The position numbers and the translations under genes were made by a program. The notes beneath the pieces are model-generated. The model saw only the letters and a program-made list of their open reading frames with translations, was not told the origin of the DNA and ran no database searches. A DNA stretch of 64,000 nt from an uncultured Granulosicoccaceae bacterium (GTDB lineage: Bacteria > Pseudomonadota > Gammaproteobacteria > Granulosicoccales > Granulosicoccaceae), in contig CALGKA010000012.1 in NCBI GenBank assembly GCA_937927895.1, positions 62,001 to 126,000 of the forward strand, in the 5' to 3' direction. The stretch's first letter is position 1. Each line of letters begins with the position of its first letter. Below, piece by piece: positions 54,001 through 62,667 of this stretch.

Positions 54001-56593
54001 TGCTATCTATTCTGCCAATGAAATTAGCGTGATTAATGCACGTGAGAATAATCTTAAGAACATTGATATTCAGATACCCCGCGATAAATACACTGTAATC
54101 ACTGGCCTTAGCGGCAGCGGTAAAAGCACACTGGCGTTTGATATTGTTTTTAATGAAGGGCAACGCCGATACTTAGAATCGCTCAATGCCTACGCGCGAC
54201 AATTCGTACAACCCGCCTCTAGACCGGACGTCGACGCTGTTCTAGGCATTCCACCAACAGTCGCTATAGAGCAACGCACTAGCCGTGGTGGTCGAAAAAG
54301 TACTGTCGCCACCATGACCGAGCTTTATCATTTTATGCGCTTGTTGTTTGTAAAGCTTGGCACTCAACACTGCCCTGGCTGCGACAAGCCGATTGATGCA
54401 CAAACACTTGAAGGTATTCAAGATCAAATCAGTAAAAAACATAAAGGCAAAACCATTGCTGTGTTTGCACCCTTAATAGTATCTCGCAAGGGCTACTATA
54501 CCGATCTGGCTAAGTGGGCAGAAAACAGAGGTTTTGAATCACTACGAGTAGACGGTGAACTAATACCGGTTAACCCATGGCCAAGGCTTGATCGCTTTAA
54601 AGAACACGATATAGATTTGCCGATTGGTGAAATTGCTATAAACGCACGCAATCAATCGAAAACTGCTGAAGTTCTGCAGCGGGCACTTGATTACGGCAAA
54701 GGCGTGCTTAAGATCACAAGCACCGGATCAAAGCCAAATAAAGACACTCTATTTTCAATCAAGCGTGCATGCACATCTTGCGGCACTAGCTTTCCAGAGC
54801 TAGACCCCAGGCTATTTTCATACAATTCAAAACACGGCTGGTGTGAAGGCTGCTTTGGTACCGGAATTTACAACGCAGAATTTGATGAAGAACAAACCGG
54901 TGAAGAAAAAACCTGGCTACAAAAAGACGAACAAGAGGTAACCTGTGGTGCATGCGGCGGGCATAGACTTAACCCAGTTGCGCTAGCAGTCAAATACCAA
55001 AAACGTAATATTGCCACACTTAATGAAATGTCTATCCTTGAATCAGAGCAATGGTTTACAAGGTTAAAAATCAGTGGTCGCGAAGCAGACATTGCACGCG
55101 ACATATTAGTCGAAATTAAATCGCGTTTAAATTTTCTAAACAAAGTAGGTTTGTCTTACCTAACGCTTGATCGCGCCGCACCAACACTGAGCGGCGGTGA
55201 AGCGCAGCGTATTCGCCTGGCGTCACAACTTGGCTCTAACTTGCAAGGCGTGTGCTACGTACTGGACGAACCCACAATCGGCTTGCATTCTCGCGACAAT
55301 CATATGCTACTAGATACGTTGCAGGAACTGGGTGCCAAAGGCAATACCATTATTGTAGTCGAGCATGATGAAGATACCATCCGTCGCGCAGACCATGTGA
55401 TTGATCTTGGCCCAGGTGCCGGCATTGAAGGCGGAGAAATAGTCGCCAAAGGTACACTTAAACAACTCATTAAAAATAAGAACTCCGTAACAGGCCAAGC
55501 GCTCGCCAAGCCCAAAAATCACCCATTATTCCCCATACGCAAAAAAGACACCGGCAATATTGTTATAAAAGATGCGCATTTGCACAACCTTAAAAACGTC
55601 GACGTCAAAATACCACTAGGGAAACTAGTCTCGGTTACAGGCGTGTCTGGCAGTGGTAAAAGTACACTAGTACGCTCAGTACTCGGCGACAACCTGAAAA
55701 CTTTGTTAACCCGTGAAGCCAAGAAGAATAAAACCAGAACCAAACTGCATGGTGTAAAAACAATCAATAGCTGGCAAATCATTTCAAGGGTGCTTGAAGT
55801 AGATCAAACCCCGATCGGCAAAACACCTCGCTCATGCCCTGCTACCTACATTGGTTTTTGGGACAACATTCGACGAATCTTTGCAGATGCTACCGAATCA
55901 AGAGTGCGTGGCTATACTGCTAGTCGATTCTCTTTTAACGTAGCAGCAGGAAGATGCGACAATTGCGAAGGCCAAGGAATGACAAAAGTAGAAATGAGTT
56001 TTCTACCCGATGTAAAAGTCCCCTGTGATGTATGCAGAGGTGCGCGCTTTAATTCTGAAACCCAGAGCGTTCTTTATAAAGACAAATCTATTGGCGATGT
56101 ACTAGCCATGAGCATTGACGAAGCAGTTCTGTTTTTCTCAGCGCACAAGAATATCGCACACCCTCTACAGCTCTTACAAGATGTAGGCCTTGGTTATCTA
56201 ACCCTTGGCCAACAAAGCCCAACGCTTTCAGGCGGTGAGGCGCAACGTATAAAACTGGTATCGGAATTAGCAAAAGCCGGCACAGGTAGCGAAGAACGGC
56301 GCGGTAGAAAACTAAATCATACCTTGTATGTTTTAGATGAGCCAACTGTCGGGCTACATATGGCAGATGTTGATAAGCTCATAGGTGTGCTGCACAAACT
56401 GGTTGAGTCTGGCAATAGTGTGGTCGTTATAGAACACAATCTTGAACTAATGGCAAACTCAGATTGGGTGATAGATCTTGGCCCTGAAGGTGGTAACGGC
56501 GGTGGCCGCGTCATAGCAGAAGGTACGCCAGACAAAATTGCCAAATCGAAAAAATCACACACTGCACCATTTTTATCTAAGTTGCTGAACTAG
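51068..56593 (+). CDS. uvrA: Double-length UvrA-like excinuclease ATPase
   Basis: An 1841-residue protein made of two UvrA units in a row. UvrA finds DNA damage and loads UvrB in nucleotide excision repair. There are four ABC sites: Walker A GVSGSGKS near 33, 648, GLSGSGKS near 1012 and GVSGSGKS near 1525, with LSGGE signatures near 494, 842, 1375 and 1721. Each half has zinc-binding CxxC pairs (CPDC, CASC...CDDC and CPAC...CHAC in half one; CPGC, CTSC...CEGC and CDNC...CDVC in half two). The halves join around residues 955-980. The normal UvrA is about 940 residues. A second, normal-length uvrA is probable elsewhere in the genome. A TauE-type permease follows by 3 bp. Confidence 0.9.
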   Translation: MPLKSIVVENATQNNLKNLDIKIPHGELVVITGVSGSGKSSLAFDTIYAEGQRRYVETFSPYARQFLDRMDKPKVDRIDGIPPAIAIDQTNPVRTSRSTVGTMTELNDHLKLLFARAAHLHCPDCGRHIERETPDQIANAQIAKVKKGTERGMVTFTVSIPINFSTEEIEVWLQRQGYTRIHKQRKDSIEVIQDRFRINQDNKSRITEALEAAFKHGRGKATWHPLNEERKPLKPQHFSADFKCASCDKNFRQPTPSLFSFNSPLGACDDCRGFGRTMGIDYNLVVPNEALTLTGGAIKPWQTKTNEICQRDLIKFAKQHKIPTDVPWKKLTAKQKKWVLEGEGDWDGTHWYGVARFFEWLETRSYKMHVRVLLSKYRSYTPCLTCNGARLKPEALWWRVGTAKGATKVLAAEDRFIPTGNKLSPAKLKKIPGLLLHDIMQLPLSDCIEFFKHLELPAPLDEATDMLMDEINSRLRYLNDVGLGYLTLDRQSRTLSGGEVQRINLTTALGTSLVNTLFVLDEPSIGLHPRDIDRVIGVLKRLRDSGNSLLVVEHDPQIILSADKVIDMGPGPGSHGGQISFFGNTEKLAKSKSSLTAAYLSREKNLNRGIRSSNKATKQSITVKGASEHNLKNIDVEFPLKQLVCVTGVSGSGKSTLIQDTLYRALCRLKGKPTELAGLHKKITGHQHIDEVVMVDQSPIGKSARSNPVSYTGAFEGIRKLFATDPEAKRRGYTAGSFSFNSGMRCPACSGNGFEHVEMQFLSDVYLRCHACNGSRYRDEVLDIKLVHAETGQAISISDTLEMTVDDALEFFKDHKDVRIALAPLIDVGLGYLTLGQPVPTLSGGEAQRLKLAAHLAKTKKSSKSTDEKKLFLFDEPTTGLHFDDIKKLLFAFDQLLEEGHSLIVVEHNLDVISNADWIIDLGPEGGDAGGSVIGAGNTKKIKSIKKSHTGRALIEYENAIDEFSRVQSSTDKVAESHAIYSANEISVINARENNLKNIDIQIPRDKYTVITGLSGSGKSTLAFDIVFNEGQRRYLESLNAYARQFVQPASRPDVDAVLGIPPTVAIEQRTSRGGRKSTVATMTELYHFMRLLFVKLGTQHCPGCDKPIDAQTLEGIQDQISKKHKGKTIAVFAPLIVSRKGYYTDLAKWAENRGFESLRVDGELIPVNPWPRLDRFKEHDIDLPIGEIAINARNQSKTAEVLQRALDYGKGVLKITSTGSKPNKDTLFSIKRACTSCGTSFPELDPRLFSYNSKHGWCEGCFGTGIYNAEFDEEQTGEEKTWLQKDEQEVTCGACGGHRLNPVALAVKYQKRNIATLNEMSILESEQWFTRLKISGREADIARDILVEIKSRLNFLNKVGLSYLTLDRAAPTLSGGEAQRIRLASQLGSNLQGVCYVLDEPTIGLHSRDNHMLLDTLQELGAKGNTIIVVEHDEDTIRRADHVIDLGPGAGIEGGEIVAKGTLKQLIKNKNSVTGQALAKPKNHPLFPIRKKDTGNIVIKDAHLHNLKNVDVKIPLGKLVSVTGVSGSGKSTLVRSVLGDNLKTLLTREAKKNKTRTKLHGVKTINSWQIISRVLEVDQTPIGKTPRSCPATYIGFWDNIRRIFADATESRVRGYTASRFSFNVAAGRCDNCEGQGMTKVEMSFLPDVKVPCDVCRGARFNSETQSVLYKDKSIGDVLAMSIDEAVLFFSAHKNIAHPLQLLQDVGLGYLTLGQQSPTLSGGEAQRIKLVSELAKAGTGSEERRGRKLNHTLYVLDEPTVGLHMADVDKLIGVLHKLVESGNSVVVIEHNLELMANSDWVIDLGPEGGNGGGRVIAEGTPDKIAKSKKSHTAPFLSKLLN

Positions 56594-56596
56594 CCT

Positions 56597-57331
56597 GTGC
56601 ATATCACTTTGTTATTATCAGCACTGATATTCTTCTCCGCAGTAGTTAGGGGTTATACGGGTTTCGCTTTATCAGCCATTGTAATTACCACGATGACTTT
56701 CTGGATACCGGCCAAAGAACTGGTACCCATGCTAATGATTCTAGAGTGCAGCGCCAGCCTGCTTTTTATACGCAATGTTTTTAACGATATTAACTGGCAT
56801 ACGGTAGGCTTTGTGGTGGCAGGTGCTTCAATCAGTATTCCATTAGCATTGCAAGTACTTATGCGGCTGCCGGCAGAAATAACTCATATTATTATAGCCG
56901 CGCTATTAATGATTGCCTGTATTACTCTAATTACACACAAACGCTTTATTGTCAGCGCTGGCAAGTTCACCTGGATAGCGACAGGCATAACAATGGGAAT
57001 CTTCGGTGGTCTTGGCAGCATTGGGGGAATGGCAGGTATGGTTATACTGTTATCGACAAGTCACGATGCCACCAGAACACGAGCGACAATGATCGCGCTC
57101 TTACTTTTCACCTCACTCTATGGTTTATCCTTTTCGTTTATCAACGGCCTTATGACAAGTGTTGTATTAAATCGATTGTCTATAGTCTTCATTCCCATGC
57201 TTGTAGGCTTGTATATAGGCCATCTATGCTTCAAGCAATACGGAAAATCGTTACGCACTGCCACATTATTACTTCTGTCTATTCTCTCTGCTACCATGAT
57301 GATGCAATCAGTTTGGCATTTACTACAATGA
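56597..57331 (+). CDS. TauE/SafE family sulfite exporter-like permease
   Basis: A 244-residue membrane protein with about seven or eight helices of the TauE/SafE (DUF81) family, which carries organic or inorganic anions such as sulfite and sulfoacetate. Blocks are VVRGYTGFALSAIVITTMTF, IPLALQVLMRLPAE and GIFGGLGSIGGMAGMVILLS, with the GGxGGMGG-like repeat. The start is GTG at 56597, 3 bp after the UvrA stop. Its stop overlaps the XdhC start (ATGA). The pairing suggests that its cargo concerns the enzyme that XdhC matures, but this is an inference. Confidence 0.82.
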   Translation: MHITLLLSALIFFSAVVRGYTGFALSAIVITTMTFWIPAKELVPMLMILECSASLLFIRNVFNDINWHTVGFVVAGASISIPLALQVLMRLPAEITHIIIAALLMIACITLITHKRFIVSAGKFTWIATGITMGIFGGLGSIGGMAGMVILLSTSHDATRTRATMIALLLFTSLYGLSFSFINGLMTSVVLNRLSIVFIPMLVGLYIGHLCFKQYGKSLRTATLLLLSILSATMMMQSVWHLLQ

Positions 57332-58293
57332 CGCAAATCAATAACAGCGATACCGAAGTTTTAGTTCAAGCGATCGAATGGCTCGAGAGCGGTCATTCAA
57401 TAGAACTGGTAACAGTAGCACGCACCTGGGGCTCTTCACCCAGACCACCGGGCTCTATTGCTGCGGTGCGCAATGACGGCCATATTGTAGGTTCAGTCTC
57501 TGGTGGCTGTATTGAAAAGCAACTGGCTATCCGAATAGACGACGCTACCCGCGCTCAGGCATTTTCACACGAAATCAGTAATGATGAAGCGCGGCGTTTT
57601 GGTTTGCCCTGCGGAGGTCACCTTGAATTAGTTTTCGAAAAAATGCACGACGCCGGGGACTTAAAAAAAATACTGCTGTCTATGCAACAGCGCAAACGTC
57701 TAGCGCGCACAGTGAATCTATCTGAAAACACCACCACCAATCAAATCCAATACAAAGAGGTAGATCGCTCCGTAGAATTCAGCTACAACGGAAGTCAATT
57801 AACAAAAGTGTTTGGCCCGGGTTGGCGCATGTTATTGATCGGTGCGGGTCAGCTATCACGCTATGTGGCACAGTTCTCAGTCGCTCTCGACTATGAAGTT
57901 ATTGTCTGTGAACCTCGAGAAGAGTTTGCCAGCAGCTTTGATTTTCCAGGGGTTACAGTCACTAGCGTCTTACCCGATGAGGCTGTTCTTAAATATGCCA
58001 CTGATCACCATAGTGTAGTGTTAGCACTCACACATGATTCAAACCTTGATGATTCAGCTCTAATTGAAGCTCTCCCTTCTAATGCATACTACGTTGGCGC
58101 CCTGGGTTCGCGGGCCAACAACGACCGTCGTAGAAAACGATTAACAGGCATAGGGGTAGAAAAAGTCGACAGGTTACACGGACCAGTGGGCCTTGCTATC
58201 GGTAGTCGAAGCGCTGCGGAAATCGCAATTTCAATAATGGCCGAACTAGTGCAAATGAGAAGTGCATCCGATAACACCAATAGAACCGCATAA
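57328..58293 (+). CDS. XdhC/CoxF family molybdenum-cofactor insertion protein
   Basis: A 321-residue XdhC-type chaperone that binds molybdenum cofactor and hands it, after sulfuration, to xanthine-dehydrogenase-type enzymes. The N-terminal part has RTWGSSPRPPGS, GSVSGGCIEKQLAI and FGLPCGGHLELVFE, and the C-terminal half has a Rossmann domain (LLIGAGQLSRYVAQFSVALD, LTHDSNLDDSALIEALPS, YVGALGSRANNDRRRKRL). The ATG at 57328 overlaps the permease stop by 4 bp and suits the family; a longer frame from 57226 does not. No Mo enzyme is in the window, but CoxD- and CoxE-like genes lie 4 kb downstream. Confidence 0.9.
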   Translation: MTQINNSDTEVLVQAIEWLESGHSIELVTVARTWGSSPRPPGSIAAVRNDGHIVGSVSGGCIEKQLAIRIDDATRAQAFSHEISNDEARRFGLPCGGHLELVFEKMHDAGDLKKILLSMQQRKRLARTVNLSENTTTNQIQYKEVDRSVEFSYNGSQLTKVFGPGWRMLLIGAGQLSRYVAQFSVALDYEVIVCEPREEFASSFDFPGVTVTSVLPDEAVLKYATDHHSVVLALTHDSNLDDSALIEALPSNAYYVGALGSRANNDRRRKRLTGIGVEKVDRLHGPVGLAIGSRSAAEIAISIMAELVQMRSASDNTNRTA

Positions 58294-58380
58294 ATATGTA
58301 ATCTTATGTACCCACTACTACCAATCTAATACCCACAGGTCGCTTTATCGAATTGCGCCTGCCTGATTCCTGCTAGATAA

Positions 58381-58396
58381 TCGAACTCATGTTCGA
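58381..58396. promoter_or_regulatory. Inverted repeat upstream of the Rieske oxygenase gene
   Basis: TCGAAC (58381-58386) and GTTCGA (58391-58396) form a perfect 6-bp inverted repeat with a 4-bp spacer, about 45 bp before the oxygenase start. It fits an operator position, but no regulator is identified. Confidence 0.4.
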
Positions 58397-58440
58397 GCAA
58401 TCCGAGCCTGCCATACACTGGGCTGGCAAAACATCAAGGC

Positions 58441-59604
58441 ATGGCTATGAATCAGGAATCGAAAATACACTTACACCTTGAGCGCGTTATGCGCCCAATA
58501 GAATCTGCCAGCGGGCTACCAAACGAATGTTATACCGATGCAAGCACTTTTAAGCTTGATCGTGATCGAGTAATAGCACAAGGCTGGGCTTGTGTTGGTT
58601 TTGGCACTGACGTACCGAACAACTGGGCAGTACCGATTACATTCATGGGCTATCCGATTTTACTCACCAGAAATTCTGCGGGTGTTCTTAAAGTATTTCA
58701 TAACGTGTGTAGTCACCGCGGCATGCAGTTGGTACTCGAAGCGGGCAAGCTTGGCACAGGCTTAATACGCTGCAAATATCACAGCTGGACTTACGACTTC
58801 GATGGAAATCTTAAGGGTACGCCAATGATTGGCGGTACAGACAGCAATAAACACAACGATTTTGACCCAACAGTAAACGGCTTACGACCCATTGCAAATA
58901 CCGTATGGATGGATAACATCTTTATTAATTTGTCTGGCGACGCTGAACCATTCGAAAAATTCATCGCCCCTCTGATGCATCGCTGGAGTAAATGGGTAAG
59001 CCCTGAATCGCTAAAAGAACTTACTCCAGGCATAGACGCTAAAATGGAATTAGTTGTTAAAAGCAACTGGAAACTTGCGGTCGAAAATTTTCTTGAGTCA
59101 TACCATCTACCATGGGTGCATCCGAATCTTAATTCCTACTCACCACTGGAAAAACACTACGATATTGACCGTGGCGAGAACTTTGCAGGTCAGGGCTCAA
59201 GTAGCTACACAGCACCTGCCGGGGCAAATGGCAATATCAGTAGCTGGCCAGGCAAAGAGTTAAACTTTGCCGAGTATCCGGTGCTTTACCCAAACACATT
59301 ACTGGGTCTGCAATCAGATCACTTCTTTACCATGTGCATAATACCCATTGATGAAACAACCTCATTAGAAAGAGTACAGTTAATGTTTCTAGGTGAAGTT
59401 GCCACAGATGACAAATATGCAGAACATAGAAAATCACTGATCAAGACATGGAATGAAGTGTTCAGCGAAGATATTTTCGCTGTAGAGGGAATGCAAGCTG
59501 GCAGACAATCCCCTGCCTATCGTGGCGGCGTATTTTCACCGGTGATGGATCAGCACACGCTGCACTTTCATCAGTGGGTAGCCAAACGGTTAGCCAAAGA
59601 GTAG
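58441..59604 (+). CDS. Rieske [2Fe-2S] ring-hydroxylating oxygenase alpha subunit
   Basis: A 387-residue Rieske oxygenase. The cluster is bound by Cys90, His92, Cys111 and His114 (NVCSHRGMQ and RCKYHSWTYDF). The catalytic iron is in KSNWKLAVENFLESYHLPWV with HP after, giving Glu, two His and an Asp-like ligand around residues 207-227. The group resembles carnitine/choline monooxygenases and other aromatic- or amine-hydroxylating enzymes, and the substrate is unknown. It needs a reductase, which is not beside it. The start is ATG 58441, with ATG 58447 possible. An inverted repeat lies 45 bp upstream. Confidence 0.9.
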   Translation: MAMNQESKIHLHLERVMRPIESASGLPNECYTDASTFKLDRDRVIAQGWACVGFGTDVPNNWAVPITFMGYPILLTRNSAGVLKVFHNVCSHRGMQLVLEAGKLGTGLIRCKYHSWTYDFDGNLKGTPMIGGTDSNKHNDFDPTVNGLRPIANTVWMDNIFINLSGDAEPFEKFIAPLMHRWSKWVSPESLKELTPGIDAKMELVVKSNWKLAVENFLESYHLPWVHPNLNSYSPLEKHYDIDRGENFAGQGSSSYTAPAGANGNISSWPGKELNFAEYPVLYPNTLLGLQSDHFFTMCIIPIDETTSLERVQLMFLGEVATDDKYAEHRKSLIKTWNEVFSEDIFAVEGMQAGRQSPAYRGGVFSPVMDQHTLHFHQWVAKRLAKE

Positions 59605-59625
59605 AACAGGCGAACAAGCTGTCGA

Positions 59626-62373
59626 TTAGGCAGCCTGTTGCTTCTGGCCAGAATCAGGCTCAAGCATAAAATCATCAAACGATACCGGTTCGGATACAGC
59701 CAATCCTTGCACATAATCTAACGGAACAGATTTAAGTACTGCAAGGCAAGCAACATCTTCCACCTGCTCTACTATCGTAGACAAACCCATACTCGACGCA
59801 AAGCTAACTATTGATTTGACCAAAGCATAGTCTGCATTTCCATCGCCACTTGCATCTGCCATACTCGCGCTATTCAAGTTAGCCACCAGGCTTCCGTCTA
59901 TTTTTAGGGCATTAAGGGGTAACATTTTGAGTGTGCTGAATGAGGTCATAGCAGCACCAAAATCATCTAGCACGACCTCACAACCCATAGCCTGAAGATC
60001 ACGACAAAATTCAGCCACCACCACAGGATTCTTTAAAACATCATTCTCACTTACATCAAAACACAAACGTGAAGCATCAATGCCCGACAATGCAATATGC
60101 TCAGCAGCGAATGCCAGAAACTCTTTCGAACCAACTGATTGAGTCGACAAATTGATTGTGAATTTATCACTAGCGTATCTATCAGGAAGCTCTTTGATTT
60201 TTACCAATGCTCGACTAAAAACCCAGCGATCAATATTCAGTGCAAGACCATAGCGAACAGCTGTTTTCATAAACGACGTAGGATAAATCAGAGAGTTGTC
60301 TTCGTCTATTATTCTCAACAATATCTCATGTGTCGCAATCGAACCATCAAGCATTGATGCAATAGACTGAACATGCAGGGTGAATTTCTCGTTGGCAAGA
60401 GCATCTTTTATACGCGGCAACCACAGCACGCTACTTTCAGCTTTAAGATCTTGTGCATCAACACCGATTGCACCTTCACGAATCACATTACGACCCGCAT
60501 TTTTTGCGTTATAGCATGCCGCATCCGCCAGTTTAAGCACTTTATCGCGGGTCGCTTTTACAGGATCAAAATGCACCACACCTATGCTGCAACGTACCGG
60601 AAAAACATGCTCATCATATTCAAAATAAAATGACTGGAAAAACTCTTTTATTCGCTCGGCAACTCTTAGTGCATCCGGTTGTGCACAATCACGTAAAATT
60701 ATTGCGAACTCATCACCACCCAACCGGGCCACTAGATCGATATCACGAACATTATCTTTGAACGCTTTGCCAATAAGAACTAGTAGCTCATCGCCGGCAC
60801 CATGACCACAGGTATCGTTAACCTCTTTAAAGCGGTCTAGATCAATAAAACAGACAGCATATCCATTGCCCCCAGGCCGAGGGTTTTCAAACAGAATATC
60901 TAACTGCGCTTCGAAATTAAAACGATTAGCTAAGCCCGTTAGAGAATCATGATTCACTTTATATTGCAAAGCCATCGTAAGGGATCGCTCTATACTGATA
61001 TCACGAAGCACAATAACATGACCGAGAAATTCGCCGTCACTATCGCGAAGATCTGAAACTTTTTTGTTCACATAAACAACAGTGCCATCTGCTGACAACA
61101 GCGCCAACTCACCGTCACCTGAAATAGTGTCAGCAGCACGATTTTTATTAAACACAATAACTTTATCAGCACTTCTGCCCTGCATAGCCTCGGAGGATGC
61201 CCCTAGCAGAGTCTCCGCTGCATCATTAGCGTATATAATATTATCCTGGGCATCAGTGGTAATAACACCATCACCTATCGATGCGAGAGTGACTGCAGCC
61301 CTGTGCCGCGCGCGATAAAGTTTTTCGCTTTCTATTTTTTGCAACTTTTGCGCTGTTCGTCGCTTACCAACCAGATGAACTATCGACAAAAACATAAATA
61401 GCAAAATAGCCGCTACTAACAACAACCCACTGGCGAGCTTTGACGATATTCCGGTAACCCGACTTAACTCCAACACCATTGTTAGATCACCGACTTCAAA
61501 ACTACTGACCCAATGATTTTTTTGAAAATTACTGAGAAGTGCGCTGTTATCTTCAGATCGGCTAACGCTACGATAGATAGGTGTACTAGTAGCAGAAGAT
61601 TCAAACTCACCTTGCGCGGTGAAACTGCTTAAGGACAACGCTAAATCACTTAGCTGAACGCCACCGGATGAGGCTATTTCTTCAATATCGAGCTCAAGTA
61701 GGTAGCCGCCATTCAGAGCATCACCCTGGGCGCTGGTCCGAAGCGCTATCAAGTGACCAGGACGCTTCCAAGCTGCAGGCAGAGTCATCACTATGGTACG
61801 ACCAATGCTGCTCGGGTTATTAATAATCTCACGGATCGGATTGAAGGATCCTAAATCAAAACCCGTTAAATCCGTGTGTTTGCCGCTGCCTGGTCTCGAT
61901 TTAACCAACGCTAAGGGATAGTATTCTCCTTTGTTAGTGCTCCCTGCACTAACCAACGCAGCAGAGCCCTCTCCCTTAAATTGCCAAATACCACTTGAGC
62001 CATCTGTTGAAAATGCTTCAAACGCTTCAAAGTCGCTTTCAGGTATTCTTTCGAAGCGACCAATACCACTAACAAAATTATAGTTAGAGAGTACTTTGCC
62101 CAAGTGAAGGTTGAGTTGCTGATAACCTGTGGCAGAATTGTGAGCAGCTTCAAGCGACGTGGCAACGCCATCCACAACACTCATACCACTGCGCAAGACA
62201 GCAACTACATTTTGGGCATCTGCTTCGAACTGGCGCTTAGATACTTGCAGGCTGGCCCATACACCAGACAGCACAACCAATGTAAGCAACGCGCCTGCAG
62301 CAACGCAGATTAAGAGCTTTTGAAATTTGTTGAAAGTGGGAAACATTACAACCGGTTCCGATGAACTACCCAT
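59626..62373 (-). CDS. CHASE-PAS-GGDEF-EAL cyclic-di-GMP protein
   Basis: A 915-residue inner-membrane c-di-GMP enzyme. The N-terminal helix (residues 17-37) and a second one near 310-330 flank a periplasmic CHASE-like sensor domain. A PAS domain lies near 355-470. The GGDEF domain (about 480-640) carries RLGGDEF near 550 with a RDID inhibitory-site motif five residues upstream, so it can be product-inhibited. The EAL domain (about 660-900) has THEILLRI in place of EAL and DDFGAAMTSFSTLKML, so phosphodiesterase activity is possible. The start is ATG 62373, with ATG 62346 an alternative. It converges on the Rieske gene and is divergent from moxR. Confidence 0.92.
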   Translation of the reverse strand: MGSSSEPVVMFPTFNKFQKLLICVAAGALLTLVVLSGVWASLQVSKRQFEADAQNVVAVLRSGMSVVDGVATSLEAAHNSATGYQQLNLHLGKVLSNYNFVSGIGRFERIPESDFEAFEAFSTDGSSGIWQFKGEGSAALVSAGSTNKGEYYPLALVKSRPGSGKHTDLTGFDLGSFNPIREIINNPSSIGRTIVMTLPAAWKRPGHLIALRTSAQGDALNGGYLLELDIEEIASSGGVQLSDLALSLSSFTAQGEFESSATSTPIYRSVSRSEDNSALLSNFQKNHWVSSFEVGDLTMVLELSRVTGISSKLASGLLLVAAILLFMFLSIVHLVGKRRTAQKLQKIESEKLYRARHRAAVTLASIGDGVITTDAQDNIIYANDAAETLLGASSEAMQGRSADKVIVFNKNRAADTISGDGELALLSADGTVVYVNKKVSDLRDSDGEFLGHVIVLRDISIERSLTMALQYKVNHDSLTGLANRFNFEAQLDILFENPRPGGNGYAVCFIDLDRFKEVNDTCGHGAGDELLVLIGKAFKDNVRDIDLVARLGGDEFAIILRDCAQPDALRVAERIKEFFQSFYFEYDEHVFPVRCSIGVVHFDPVKATRDKVLKLADAACYNAKNAGRNVIREGAIGVDAQDLKAESSVLWLPRIKDALANEKFTLHVQSIASMLDGSIATHEILLRIIDEDNSLIYPTSFMKTAVRYGLALNIDRWVFSRALVKIKELPDRYASDKFTINLSTQSVGSKEFLAFAAEHIALSGIDASRLCFDVSENDVLKNPVVVAEFCRDLQAMGCEVVLDDFGAAMTSFSTLKMLPLNALKIDGSLVANLNSASMADASGDGNADYALVKSIVSFASSMGLSTIVEQVEDVACLAVLKSVPLDYVQGLAVSEPVSFDDFMLEPDSGQKQQAA

Positions 62374-62667
62374 CGGCAGTTGCTAATTTAGCGATGCATA
62401 AAAGCATTTATTCTTTCGGCGCATCGAACAAAGCCATTCCGTGGCTGTACAGACTAATTTTTCGTCACACTAGCGGATATCTTCAGCAAATATAACCAAA
62501 CCCTGCTTGACTCCACATTTATATGCGAAAACGTTATGCTTGTAGCTGTATCAAAGGAACTAGAGCGTCCAATCTTAGGAAGTAGATTCGCTGAGTGCTA
62601 TATATAAAATGCCTTTATCAGCGAGGTAATCTACACTCGTCCGAACTAGGAAGTGCCTGGATTACTT

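Noticed and set aside
57226-57327. Upstream extension of the xdhC frame
   Set aside because: It lies wholly inside the permease gene and the ATGA overlap at 57328 is a better start.
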